Source: Treponema sp. | GTDB lineage: Bacteria; Spirochaetota; Spirochaetia; Treponematales; Breznakiellaceae | Assembly (NCBI GenBank): GCA_031267685.1 | Contig: JAIRYV010000068.1 | Coordinates: forward strand, 1 to 64,000 | Direction: 5' to 3' | DNA: 64,000 bases | Part shown: piece after piece, positions 8,977-17,050 of the stretch | Numbering within the stretch: the stretch's first letter is position 1 | How the letters are laid out: the number at the start of each line of letters is the position of its first letter | The notes under the pieces: generated by a model | Seen by the model: the letters and a program-made list of their open reading frames with translations, nothing else | Databases searched by the model: none | Told to the model about the DNA's origin: nothing | Translations under genes and position numbers: made by a program

Positions 8977-10374
8977 TTATGTTTTTTCCTCACCCGGAAC
9001 ATGAAGCGGGTATTCCCCGATGAAGCAACCGAGACAAAAGCCCTTACCACCACGCTTGCCGGTAAGGGCTTCTAAAAGGCCATCAACCGAAATAAAGGCG
9101 AGAGAATCCGCGTCTAACGAAGCACAGAGTTCGCTCACACTGTTCACGTTGCTGATAAGCTCTCGGCGATGAGGCGTGTCAATGCCAAAGTAACAGGGAA
9201 AGCGTACAGGCGGGGAACACACACGGAAGTGTACCTCACACGCACCTGCTTTGCGAAGAATCGAAACTAAACGGCGACTGGTTGTGCCGCGTACAATAGA
9301 ATCGTCAATGATCACTACACGCTTGCCCTTAACCTCACTCTGAATCACATTATGTTTAACTGAAACGGCTTTTTCCCGCAGTTCCTGATCCGGGGATATA
9401 AACGTGCGCCCCACATATTTACTTTTGACAATGCCAAGACCAAATGGAATGCCAGCAGCTCTGCCATAACCAATAGCCGCAGGAATGCCGGAATCAGGCA
9501 CGCCAATGATCAGGTCAGCCTCAACCAAGGCTTCCCTGCTCAGTATTTCGCCCATGCGAACCCGCGCCTCATACACGTCAATGCGGTCAATGACACTATC
9601 AGGTCGCGCAAAATAAACATACTCAAAGGCACAGAGCGCCCGAGGCGTTTTCTCGCTGAACGTGAACGACAATACATGGTCACGATTGATAATAACCATT
9701 TCACCCGGCTCAATGTCGCGGACAAACTCGCCGCCCACCGCGTCAATCGCACAGGACTCGCTTGAAAGTATCCAAGCGCCGTCGAGCTTGCCCAGACACA
9801 AGGGCCGTATCCCGTTGGGGTCGCGTGCGCCCACCAGCGCATCGCCAGTTAGTACAACCAGAGCGTAAGAGCCTTTGATAAACTGAATCGTGTCAGTAAG
9901 CGCCTTTTCCAGTCCCTTTTTATAGTTCTTGGTAATGAGATTGATGATCACTTCGCTATCGCTGGAAGAGCTGAATCCAATACCCGCGTCCTCAAGCAAC
10001 TCCCGAATCACTGAGGCGTTGGTCAGTGTGCCGTTATGCGCCACTGCTATAGGGCCAAGCTTAGAGCGACTCACAAAGGGCTGCGCGTTTTCAATGCAGC
10101 TGGCGCCAGAGGTTGAGTACCGCACATGGCCTACTGCCGCAGACCCTTGCAACTGGCTCAGGAGGTCTGGACTGAAAACTTCGCCAACCAGACCCATGGC
10201 ACGTCGACACTCAATGGCAAAGTCTTTGGCTACAGCAATGCCGACGCTTTCCTGCCCTCGGTGCTGCAGAGCAAAAAGCCCGTAATACACAAGAGGTGTG
10301 GCATCTTTTTCTGGATCATCTATAAACACACCAAATACGCCACATTCCTCATGTAACTTGTCAGACTGATACAT
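8977..10374 (-). CDS. purF: amidophosphoribosyltransferase
   Basis: 465 residues; commits PRPP to purine synthesis by making phosphoribosylamine with glutamine as amide donor. A short propeptide precedes Cys11 of ECGVFG, the N-terminal nucleophile exposed by processing. The phosphoribosyltransferase loop VVIIDDSIVRGTTS is present. Cysteines in RALCAFEY, FRVCSPP and FCLGCF fit the four iron-sulfur ligands of the Bacillus subtilis-type enzyme. It is last in the purE-purC-purF unit, with AGGGG before the ATG. Confidence 0.96.
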   Translation of the reverse strand: MYQSDKLHEECGVFGVFIDDPEKDATPLVYYGLFALQHRGQESVGIAVAKDFAIECRRAMGLVGEVFSPDLLSQLQGSAAVGHVRYSTSGASCIENAQPFVSRSKLGPIAVAHNGTLTNASVIRELLEDAGIGFSSSSDSEVIINLITKNYKKGLEKALTDTIQFIKGSYALVVLTGDALVGARDPNGIRPLCLGKLDGAWILSSESCAIDAVGGEFVRDIEPGEMVIINRDHVLSFTFSEKTPRALCAFEYVYFARPDSVIDRIDVYEARVRMGEILSREALVEADLIIGVPDSGIPAAIGYGRAAGIPFGLGIVKSKYVGRTFISPDQELREKAVSVKHNVIQSEVKGKRVVIIDDSIVRGTTSRRLVSILRKAGACEVHFRVCSPPVRFPCYFGIDTPHRRELISNVNSVSELCASLDADSLAFISVDGLLEALTGKRGGKGFCLGCFIGEYPLHVPGEEKT

Positions 10375-10386
10375 TGTTTCCCCTAT

Positions 10387-11106
10387 TTATGTGATCCGGT
10401 TGAGAAGCTCAATATAGGCTTCTTTGACATTGCCCAAGTCTCGGCGAAAACGGTCTTTGTCCAGCTTTTCGTTAGTCTTCGCGTCCCAGAAACGACAGGT
10501 ATCCGGCGAGATTTCGTCAGCAAGCAGCAAGTCGCCGCTTGCGGTCCTGCCAAATTCGAGCTTGAAGTCAATCAGACGAACTCCTTTATTATAGAAGAAA
10601 TATGAAAGCACTTCATTAACCTTAAACGCAGTTGCCTTAATCGCTTCGATTTCCTCAAAAGTCGAAGCCCCGATAGCTACAGCGTGGCTGTCGTTGATGA
10701 GCGGATCGCCTAAAGCATCGTCCTTGTAGGATAACTCAAAGACAGTGGTCTTGAGCGCCGTACCTTCAGCAAGACCGAGACGCTTTGCCATGGAACCAGC
10801 AGCCACATTCCGCACAATCACCTCAAGCGGCACAATCCATAGCTTCTTGCAGACCATATCCCGCTCTGAAAGGCGGGCAACAAAGTGCGTGGAAACGCCA
10901 GATGCCATAAGTAATTCAAAAAGCCTGGAGGCGATCTGGTTATTCAGAACGCCCTTGCCCTCGATCTGCCCCTTCTTCTCGCCATTAAAGGCCGTGGCTT
11001 CGTCCTTGTAGTGAATAATGACCAGGTCAGCATTGTTAGTAGCAAAGACCTTTTTCGCCTTACCCTCGTAAAGCTCCTGCCCTCGCATAAGCGTTTGCAT
11101 ATTCAT
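10387..11106 (-). CDS. purC: phosphoribosylaminoimidazole-succinocarboxamide synthase
   Basis: 239 residues; SAICAR synthase of the purine pathway, joining aspartate to CAIR with ATP. Family landmarks are [11 protein letters not shown] at the N-terminus, [14 protein letters not shown] near residue 95 and [10 protein letters not shown] and [12 protein letters not shown] near 175-205. Its ATG overlaps the purE stop as ATGA, indicating translational coupling. purF follows after a 12-base gap. Confidence 0.96.
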   Translation of the reverse strand: MNMQTLMRGQELYEGKAKKVFATNNADLVIIHYKDEATAFNGEKKGQIEGKGVLNNQIASRLFELLMASGVSTHFVARLSERDMVCKKLWIVPLEVIVRNVAAGSMAKRLGLAEGTALKTTVFELSYKDDALGDPLINDSHAVAIGASTFEEIEAIKATAFKVNEVLSYFFYNKGVRLIDFKLEFGRTASGDLLLADEISPDTCRFWDAKTNEKLDKDRFRRDLGNVKEAYIELLNRIT

Positions 11107-11600
11107 GCCGTTATCTCCCTGTTCTCTTGAACAAAGTCTTGTTTCATAGTAACCCGAAAGGCAGCGAGCCTTTCCTTAAGCACTGGATACTTGAGCGCCA
11201 GCATTTCACAGGCAAGATAGCCAGCGTTTATCCCATTATCAATACCAACAGTGGCAACTGGAATAGGTCGAGGCATCTGAACAATCGACAGAAGCGCGTC
11301 CAGACCACCAAGACTACCAGAACTGATTGGTACGCCAATCACTGGAATGAGCGTAAGACTGGCGATTACTCCAGGCAGATGCGCCGCAAGCCCCGCCCCC
11401 GCTATGATCACCTCAACGCCATCACGTTCCAGCCGCACTAACGTATCACGGAGCAGTTCCGGTACGCGATGCGCAGACAAGATATGCGCCGAGAACTCAA
11501 CGCCAAACTCACGCAGAACATCAGCAGCCTTTTGCATAATAACTTTGTCCGATTGAGAACCAAAAATAAGAGCAACTTTCATTAGAAAAAAGACTACCAC
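11103..11600 (-). CDS. purE: N5-carboxyaminoimidazole ribonucleotide mutase (class I PurE)
   Basis: Catalyses the rearrangement that yields [21 protein letters not shown] and the [14 protein letters not shown] loop identify class I or II PurE; the short length (159-165) is normal. Two starts are possible: ATG at 11582, where the family usually begins, or GTG at 11600, which alone has a suitable GAGG seven bases upstream. The GTG is used here with moderate confidence. It heads the purE-purC-purF operon, though purK is not present. Confidence 0.92.
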   Translation of the reverse strand: MVVFFLMKVALIFGSQSDKVIMQKAADVLREFGVEFSAHILSAHRVPELLRDTLVRLERDGVEVIIAGAGLAAHLPGVIASLTLIPVIGVPISSGSLGGLDALLSIVQMPRPIPVATVGIDNGINAGYLACEMLALKYPVLKERLAAFRVTMKQDFVQENREITA

Positions 11601-11653
11601 AAAAACACCTCACAGAAAAGCCGTCAACACCATGCCATTTGAGTATTACATAC

Positions 11654-11682
11654 TTGACTATGCTTCAATGCCAAAATATGTT
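11654..11682 (+). promoter_or_regulatory. sigma-70-like promoter of the CAP-domain gene
   Basis: TTGACT (11654-11659), 17 bp, TATGTT (11677-11682); the gene's GAGGG site and ATG (11701) follow. Confidence 0.6.
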
Positions 11683-11700
11683 TGATTCAGAGGGACAAAA

Positions 11701-12948
11701 ATGAAACGTTTTATGACAAAGAGTCATTCACGCGCCATACTAGTCGCGGGATTCTTACTTTCCGCCTTCACCGCTCATGCGCTAGACGCCGATGGCTGGG
11801 ATATTGACGCGCTGGATACGGCGCGAAATGTAACCTATCTTACACGAGCTGAAAAAGATGTCATTTTGGAACTGAATAAAGTACGGAGTAATCCGGCAAA
11901 GTACGCGGAACTGTACATCAGACCCCGCCTCACATGGTTTGACGGAAGTAATGGCGGGAAAGGGTACAAAGTCCCCGGCCAATCCATCACGATAATAACC
12001 GTGGAAGGGCCAGATGCAGTACTGGAGTGCATTGCAGACCTATCTGGCAGGGAAAGCGCGCCCGTTTTGGTACTGCGCGAGGGACTGTTCAAGGCAGCGC
12101 GGGACCATACGCTGGATACCGGCGCTAAGGGGATTTTCGGCCATACGGGAAGCGACCGAAGCACGATAAGCGGGCGTATGAACCGGTATGGTCAGTGGGG
12201 CGGCGCCATAGGAGAGAACATTTCTTATGGGATAAGTGATGGGCGCGAGATTGTTATCCAGCTTCTGATTGACGATAACGTGTCCAATCGGGGACATCGG
12301 ACGAATAACATGGATAAGAACTTTGGCTGTGTGGGTGTTGCAATAGGTTCTCACACAAGGTATGAAACTCTGTGTGTCATAGATTTTGCCAGCCAATATA
12401 TCAGCACAAACAACACGGCTGAACAGCAGGAAGAGGAAAAACGTGCTGCAGCCCGCTTTGAGGCTCGGAACGATCCTGATGCACAACACTGGGATATTGG
12501 CACACTGGACACAGCAAAGAACATAAGCTGGCTCACGGGTATTGAGAAAGATGTCATGCTGGAACTCAACAAGCTCAGAAGCGATCCTCAGAAGTACGCC
12601 CTTCTGTATCTGAGCCTGAATCACACGGCATATCAAACGCTTCTGTCGGCACGTCCAGCAGCTTTGTTCACCATTGAGCGCGGGCTTTATCGTGCGTCAA
12701 AAGATAGTAACGGAAGTTTAGGAGACCGGATCAAAAGATACGGAGTCTGGCGAAGCGGCAGTGTTTCATCCAAAGTGCTTTCTGGCCCTTACCAGAATGC
12801 CAGGGACATAGTCATGGATTTGCTGGACAGCTCCAGTGAAAGCGCGCTTGATACAGGAAACAAGCACATAGGCTTTTCAGTGCGCTTCCATGAATATGGC
12901 CTGCGCGGTGATTTCATCTTTGCCGCCGCGTACACGAGCAATCCATAG
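11701..12948 (+). CDS. secreted CAP/SCP-domain protein with degenerate second copy
   Basis: 415 residues. A signal peptide (about 1-27, cleavage near AHA) is followed by a CAP (SCP/PR-1-like) domain at about 50-235: LNKVRSNPAKYAELYI, AARDHTLDTGAKGIFGHTG, GENISYG and NRGHRTNNMDKNFGCVGVAIG. Residues ~265-415 repeat the opening (WDIGTLDTAKNISWLTGIEKD beside WDIDALDTARNVTYLTRAEKD), but the second copy is shortened and lacks the GENISYG and GHR motifs, so it is probably not an active copy. Such proteins act outside the cytoplasm; the partner here is unknown. It has its own promoter and GAGGG site. Confidence 0.87.
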   Translation: MKRFMTKSHSRAILVAGFLLSAFTAHALDADGWDIDALDTARNVTYLTRAEKDVILELNKVRSNPAKYAELYIRPRLTWFDGSNGGKGYKVPGQSITIITVEGPDAVLECIADLSGRESAPVLVLREGLFKAARDHTLDTGAKGIFGHTGSDRSTISGRMNRYGQWGGAIGENISYGISDGREIVIQLLIDDNVSNRGHRTNNMDKNFGCVGVAIGSHTRYETLCVIDFASQYISTNNTAEQQEEEKRAAARFEARNDPDAQHWDIGTLDTAKNISWLTGIEKDVMLELNKLRSDPQKYALLYLSLNHTAYQTLLSARPAALFTIERGLYRASKDSNGSLGDRIKRYGVWRSGSVSSKVLSGPYQNARDIVMDLLDSSSESALDTGNKHIGFSVRFHEYGLRGDFIFAAAYTSNP

Positions 12949-12959
12949 AGCGCACTATC

Positions 12960-12988
12960 TTGACCGGGCAGAGCTGCTTGACTAAAAT
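12960..12988 (+). promoter_or_regulatory. sigma-70-like promoter of the DUF917 gene
   Basis: TTGACC (12960-12965), 17 bp, TAAAAT (12983-12988), followed by a 24-base leader with no clear Shine-Dalgarno sequence before ATG 13013. Confidence 0.6.
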
Positions 12989-13012
12989 ACTCAGATTCGC
13001 CAAGATAAAACC

Positions 13013-14143
13013 ATGAAAACACTTACATATGAAGAGATACTTGACTGTATCTGGGGCGCCACTCTGATGGCAGGTGGCGGCGGTGGGTCATTGCAAGACG
13101 GACTCAATCTTCTCAACACCTATATGGACTCAAACCATCTAAATCCAGAGGATGTATCACTTACAATGGTAGATGTCCAAGATATAGCAGAACAGGACTA
13201 TGCAGGGGTTATCGCAGCTATAGGCGCACCCACGGCAATCCAGGGGGACTTTAGTCCGTATGCGTACAATGCCTTTGCACTGCTTCAAACCCTGGGTCAA
13301 CAAGCTGTGCCAAAGCAGGACGTAGCATACTCTCTGGCAGTAGAGCTGGGCGGCTTTAACACCTTTGTCCCTATGCTTATTACTATGGCTAAGAATATAC
13401 CCTTAGTTGATGCAGATGGGTCTGGCCGTGCGGTTCCCGCATTGAATACAACCTTACTAGCGGTCAATGGAAATGACGCCGCCCCCTTAGGGCTTACAGA
13501 TAAAGCCAATAACCAGGTTACCCTGAAACTAGCGGATCCCAAAGACGCTCAGTTAGCTGAAACCTTAGCACGACAAGTGGCAGTGGGGTTCAACAATATA
13601 TGCGGCTTGTCCGGTTGGATGCTCCGTAAGGATGCTATAAACACTACCTTGGCAGTGGGTTCCATAAGCCAATGCCAAAAGATAGGCGCTGTGTTAAGAA
13701 ATGCCGCCATTACCGATAAATTCGGGGAGCTTCAGCGTAAAGACATACTGAAATGCCGTGAAGTATGCCGTGCTACGATTAGTAACGGCGAATCAAAAGA
13801 ACAAGATGGGTTTGATAAGGGATTCGTAGAGTATACTACTGACAATACCTCATACAAAACCCTGTTTCAAAACGAAACTTTGCTTATAGAATCGTCAACC
13901 GGAGAGGTAGTGATGACCGCTCCTGACATTATCGCATGCTATGAGCAGGAAACCGGGAGTCCGCTGACCAATGCAGACCTGTTTGATGATCAGGGAAACG
14001 TAAAACAGAATGTATCGGTTGTCCTTGGTCTCATTGCGGTTGACTCGCAGTGGTGGAAACAAGGGGACGCTGCTATAAACACCCTGTGGCAGGAGTATTT
14101 TAAGTCAGTAGGGTATACAGGGGACATAAAAAAGTTCTCATAA
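13013..14143 (+). CDS. DUF917 / S-methylthiohydantoin desulfurase-like protein
   Basis: 376 residues of the DUF917 family, whose members include enzymes acting on thiohydantoins and partners of hydantoinases. Diagnostic parts are the glycine-rich MAGGGGGSLQDG near residue 20 and PLVDADGSGRAVPAL near 128-142. No hydantoinase or transporter gene is next to it, so the substrate stays open. The last ~15 codons and the following hairpin are duplicated downstream in decayed form. The gene has its own promoter. Confidence 0.82.
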   Translation: MKTLTYEEILDCIWGATLMAGGGGGSLQDGLNLLNTYMDSNHLNPEDVSLTMVDVQDIAEQDYAGVIAAIGAPTAIQGDFSPYAYNAFALLQTLGQQAVPKQDVAYSLAVELGGFNTFVPMLITMAKNIPLVDADGSGRAVPALNTTLLAVNGNDAAPLGLTDKANNQVTLKLADPKDAQLAETLARQVAVGFNNICGLSGWMLRKDAINTTLAVGSISQCQKIGAVLRNAAITDKFGELQRKDILKCREVCRATISNGESKEQDGFDKGFVEYTTDNTSYKTLFQNETLLIESSTGEVVMTAPDIIACYEQETGSPLTNADLFDDQGNVKQNVSVVLGLIAVDSQWWKQGDAAINTLWQEYFKSVGYTGDIKKFS

Positions 14144-14368
14144 GAAAGGCGTAAGAAAATAAAAGCGCGGGAACTGGTGCATCGTGCGCTATAGCGCTAT
14201 ATATGCGATGCATCCAGGTTCCCGCATTTTTTTATTTTAAATCAGTAAGTATACAGAGGGCCTAAAAAAGGTCCCATAAGAAAGCGTGAGGATACAAAAG
14301 CGCGGGAACTGGTGCAACGTGCGCTATAGCGCTATATATGCGATGCATCCAGGTTCCCGCATTTTTGT
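14098..14368. repeat. ~138-bp tandem duplication of a gene end plus hairpin
   Basis: The segment from the last codons of the DUF917 gene through its terminator (14098-~14235) recurs at ~14236-14368. TCAGTA, GTATACAG, TAAAAAAG, CATAAGAAAG and the whole hairpin line up in both. The hairpins are almost identical, whereas the copied codons have drifted, suggesting selection on the hairpin only. Confidence 0.88.
14167..14238. terminator. large hairpin, probable bidirectional terminator (copy 1)
   Basis: GCGGGAAC...GTTCCCGC arms continue through TGCATCG/CGATGCA with small bulges around a GCGCTATAGCGC palindrome (14167-14225). A T-rich tail follows on the plus strand, and an A-rich run precedes it, serving the minus strand. 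Confidence 0.8.
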
Positions 14369-14370
14369 TT
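14302..14370. terminator. large hairpin, probable bidirectional terminator (copy 2)
   Basis: Nearly identical to copy 1 (14302-14360), followed by TTTTTGTTT. It lies just past the 3' end of the convergent minus-strand gene and could stop transcription from both sides. Confidence 0.8.
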
Positions 14371-14372
14371 CC

Positions 14373-15047
14373 TTACGCAATTATCACACTTACTATATCG
14401 GACCACGGCCCGCGTTTACCACCCTCATTCTCATAAGCTGTGGCATAATCAACTATTTTGCCATACTGTTCTTCAGTCCACTGGAAGTACCGTGCGGTCC
14501 GTAACTGAAAATCAGACGGCATATCCTGCGCTGCTATTTTTGGTTCGTCTAAGTTACGCACTCGGTGGGCAAAAGCAACCCCGCTTACCAGCGCTGGCTT
14601 CTTTTTGCTCTTCGTCTGTGTGTTCATAGCAATAACCGTATGTCTTCCCTTCCCGGAAGGAACTGCTTCAGTCTCTGGCTTTATGTCCGGCACAGGATGA
14701 TGGGTCGGCTTCTTATCCCTATTCGGTATAGACATTGCTGTTCTGTCCATATCAGTAACTGCAGACTGGTCATCCCGCAAGAAGAGATTCACAAAGGGGC
14801 GAATCTTTGCCTTTGCCGCGTCCTTTGCTTCGTTTTTAGCCTCAGTATCTACCGGCGTATGGGGGCCGATAGTCTTTGTATAAGCTGCATACCATGCAGT
14901 ATACGCGGTTTTCAGTTCTGCCCGGCGTTCAGCTGGAATATGGGTCCATTCGGGCGTTGCCCCATCGCATTTCTTGTCCGTGTACTCAATGATGATATTG
15001 AAAATATCATCAAAATGACCATCCGGCAGGTTTAAGTAATCCTGCAT
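14373..15047 (-). CDS. hypothetical protein
   Basis: 224 residues, no signal peptide or membrane segment. The first half is helical and charged; the middle (about 105-150) is Pro/Thr/Lys-rich and probably disordered; the end has RYFQWTEEQYGKIVDYATAY and GKRGPWSDIVSVIIA. A C-terminal 'GPWSxI...' ending is reminiscent of multi-copy hypothetical proteins of gut treponemes, but I cannot name a family. The start is fixed by a near-perfect AAGGAGG seven bases before the ATG. It converges on the DUF917 gene, with the duplicated terminator between them. Confidence 0.75.
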   Translation of the reverse strand: MQDYLNLPDGHFDDIFNIIIEYTDKKCDGATPEWTHIPAERRAELKTAYTAWYAAYTKTIGPHTPVDTEAKNEAKDAAKAKIRPFVNLFLRDDQSAVTDMDRTAMSIPNRDKKPTHHPVPDIKPETEAVPSGKGRHTVIAMNTQTKSKKKPALVSGVAFAHRVRNLDEPKIAAQDMPSDFQLRTARYFQWTEEQYGKIVDYATAYENEGGKRGPWSDIVSVIIA

Positions 15048-15209
15048 AGTTTACCTCCTTCATAGTTTCTTACGCTTCACGCATGTACTATATGTAGCTT
15101 AACTTATTTTTTTCTAATCGTCAATAGGTTTCTCTAAAATATTTTCCATCGCCTCATTATTTTCTGTTTGATAGAGATGCTCTAGTCATTGAGAGAAGAC
15201 TCTCTTACT

Positions 15210-15480
15210 AAGAGTCCTCTCTTAGCCACCAAGAGTCCTCTCTTGGCGACTAAGAGTCCTCTCTTGGCGACTAAGAGTCCTCTCTTAGCGACTAAGAGTC
15301 CTCTCTTAGCGACTAAGAGTCCTCTCTTGGCGACTAAGAGTCCTCTCTTAGCGACTAAGAGACCTCTCTTGGCGACTAAGAGTCCTCTCTTGGCGACTAA
15401 GAGTCCTCTCTTGGCGACTAAGAGTCCTCTCTTGGCGACTAAGAGACCTCTCTTGGCGACTAAGAGTCCTCTCTTGGCGA
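15210..15480. repeat. 21-bp tandem array, right copy (13 units)
   Basis: Thirteen units containing AAGAGTCCTCTCTT followed by (G/A)GCGACT, the reverse complement of the array at 1-165. It ends 55 bases before pmbA/tldE. One plus-strand frame is open throughout and would encode a TKSPLLA heptad, but it has only a TTG start without a ribosome site. The rest of the gap 15048-15534 shows an A/T-rich stretch and no gene. Confidence 0.95.
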
Positions 15481-15534
15481 CGGTGAATGCACATCTGAGT
15501 TAGGTGGAGCTATTATTAGAGTAAAGGAGAAACA

Positions 15535-16881
15535 ATGGAGTTCGAGCTTTTTAAAGAAAAACTGTTCGTTGCGGCCCTTGATAAGGGATTTAAGGACTGT
15601 GAAGTCTTTTATAGCAGCGGCACGGCGTTGAACCTCAAGGTCTTTGATGGAGAGTTGCGGGAATACAAGAACGCTGGTAACGCTGGTCTTTCGTTCAGGG
15701 GAACGTATCGCAATGGGAAGATGGGATATGCCTATACAGAGCGGCTTGGCGAGGACATTATCCCGTTTCTGGTGGAAAATGCAGCGCAGAATGCCGAGAT
15801 CATCGAAGATACGGACATTGAGGAGCTTTTTGCTGGTTCGTCGTCCTATCCGCAAGTGAAAACGTGGGATGAGTCTCTGGCAAAACTGCCAGTGGCGGAC
15901 AAGATTACCATTGCGCTTAAGGTCGAGAGTGCCGCCAGAGCCGCTGATCCGCGAGTCAAAGGTGTGGATTGGTGCGGTTTGGCTACCAATGAGGGCGAAA
16001 TTCGCATAGCCAATTCCCTGGGGCTGAATCTTTGCAAGCGGGAAAACTTCGCGGGTGTATGGTCAACACCTCGTGTTCAGGGCGATGATGGCCAGGTTAA
16101 GCAGCAGGGCGATTTCTGGAACGGCAAAGACTTGGCGCTTTTCGACCCGACGGCTTTTGGCAGGTGTACCGCTGAATGTGCGCTTTCGCACTTAGGCGCG
16201 AAGAGTGTTTCCACTGGTAAGTATGCCATCATCTTCACTGGAACCGCGATGAGTGATCTGCTGGACTGTTTTTGGAGCGTATTTTCCGCGGAGCAAGCGC
16301 AGAAGGGCTTTTCTTTGCTCAAAGGCAAGATTGGAACACAGGTTGGGAGCGCTGCGTTAAGCATCCGCGATGATCCGCTCCTCGATCAACTGCCTGGGTC
16401 TGGCGCGTTTGATTGTGAAGGTGTTGCCACGAAGAACAAGGTAATCATCGAGAACGGGGTTTTCCGCACTTTTTTGCATAACCGGAAGACCGCGAGGAAA
16501 GATGGGGTTGAACCTACTGGAAACGCTTCCAAGCGCTCGTTCAAGTCCTCCGTTGCTATTGGGCCGAGAAATCTTTACATTATTCCGTCGGCTAAAACGC
16601 AGGCAGAGCTTCTGGCAGAGATGAGCGAAGGTCTTTTGATTGATTCGCTTGCGGGCTTACATTCCGGCGCGAATCCCGTATCTGGTGACTTTTCGGTTTC
16701 CGCTGAAGGGTATGAGGTTCACGGTGGCAAGAAGGGCCGTGCTGTGGAACAAATCACCCTTGCCAGCAACTTTTTCATGCTGCTACAGGATGTGGTAGGT
16801 GTTGCCGCGGACCTTGAGTTCAAAGGCAATGTCAGCAGTCCGAGTGTATGGGTGAGGGAACTGAGCGTCAGCGGCTTATAA
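15535..16881 (+). CDS. pmbA: TldE/PmbA-family protein, partner of TldD
   Basis: 448 residues, the non-HExxxH member of the TldD/TldE pair; in the known heterodimer it completes the active site of TldD. Landmarks are FDGELREYKNAGNAGLSFRG near 40, PGSGAFDCEGVATKN near 280, NVIIENG-type KVIIENGVFRTFLHNRKTA and GDFSVSAEGYEV...VEQITLASNF near the end. AAAGGAG precedes the ATG. The gene lies 14 kb from tldD, and each of the two is bordered by the same 21-bp array in the orientation expected had they once been adjacent. Confidence 0.93.
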   Translation: MEFELFKEKLFVAALDKGFKDCEVFYSSGTALNLKVFDGELREYKNAGNAGLSFRGTYRNGKMGYAYTERLGEDIIPFLVENAAQNAEIIEDTDIEELFAGSSSYPQVKTWDESLAKLPVADKITIALKVESAARAADPRVKGVDWCGLATNEGEIRIANSLGLNLCKRENFAGVWSTPRVQGDDGQVKQQGDFWNGKDLALFDPTAFGRCTAECALSHLGAKSVSTGKYAIIFTGTAMSDLLDCFWSVFSAEQAQKGFSLLKGKIGTQVGSAALSIRDDPLLDQLPGSGAFDCEGVATKNKVIIENGVFRTFLHNRKTARKDGVEPTGNASKRSFKSSVAIGPRNLYIIPSAKTQAELLAEMSEGLLIDSLAGLHSGANPVSGDFSVSAEGYEVHGGKKGRAVEQITLASNFFMLLQDVVGVAADLEFKGNVSSPSVWVRELSVSGL

Positions 16882-16904
16882 GCGCTTAATTGTTTATGCA
16901 AGAT

Positions 16905-16951
16905 AAAGAGTGCAATGATACGATCACGTTTTTGTATCATTCGCGCTCTTT
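16905..16951. terminator. hairpin between pmbA and clpB
   Basis: AAAGAGTGCAATGATAC (16905-16921) pairs with GTATCATTCGCGCTCTTT (16934-16951) around a 12-base loop. It lies 24 bases after pmbA and is followed only by a weak T tract. Termination is likely; it does not match the CIRCE heat-shock operator. Confidence 0.6.
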
Positions 16952-17011
16952 ACTGTTTTGTTAAAAAGTCATTTGTTTTTAGCGGTTGAGAATGGTACAT
17001 TGAGAATCTGC

Positions 17012-17040
17012 TTGCCATATAAATTCGCTTTTTATATATA
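17012..17040 (+). promoter_or_regulatory. putative clpB promoter
   Basis: TTGCCA (17012-17017), 17 bp, TATATA (17035-17040) within an A/T-rich stretch, ten bases before ATG 17051. No Shine-Dalgarno site and no CIRCE element are present. Confidence 0.5.
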
Positions 17041-17050
17041 TATTATAAGT

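Noticed and set aside
12040-12636. 198-residue frame antisense to the CAP-domain gene
   Set aside because: Shadow of a gene with a signal peptide, domain motifs and promoter on the plus strand.
15189-15503. Open frame of TKSPLLA heptads through the right 21-bp array
   Set aside because: It has only a TTG start without a ribosome site; the frame is open because the period is a multiple of three. Treated as non-coding repeat.
16905-16951. CIRCE heat-shock operator before clpB
   Set aside because: The arms do not match TTAGCACTC-N9-GAGTGCTAA, and the hairpin lies 100 bp before the -10 region, right after pmbA; a terminator fits better.
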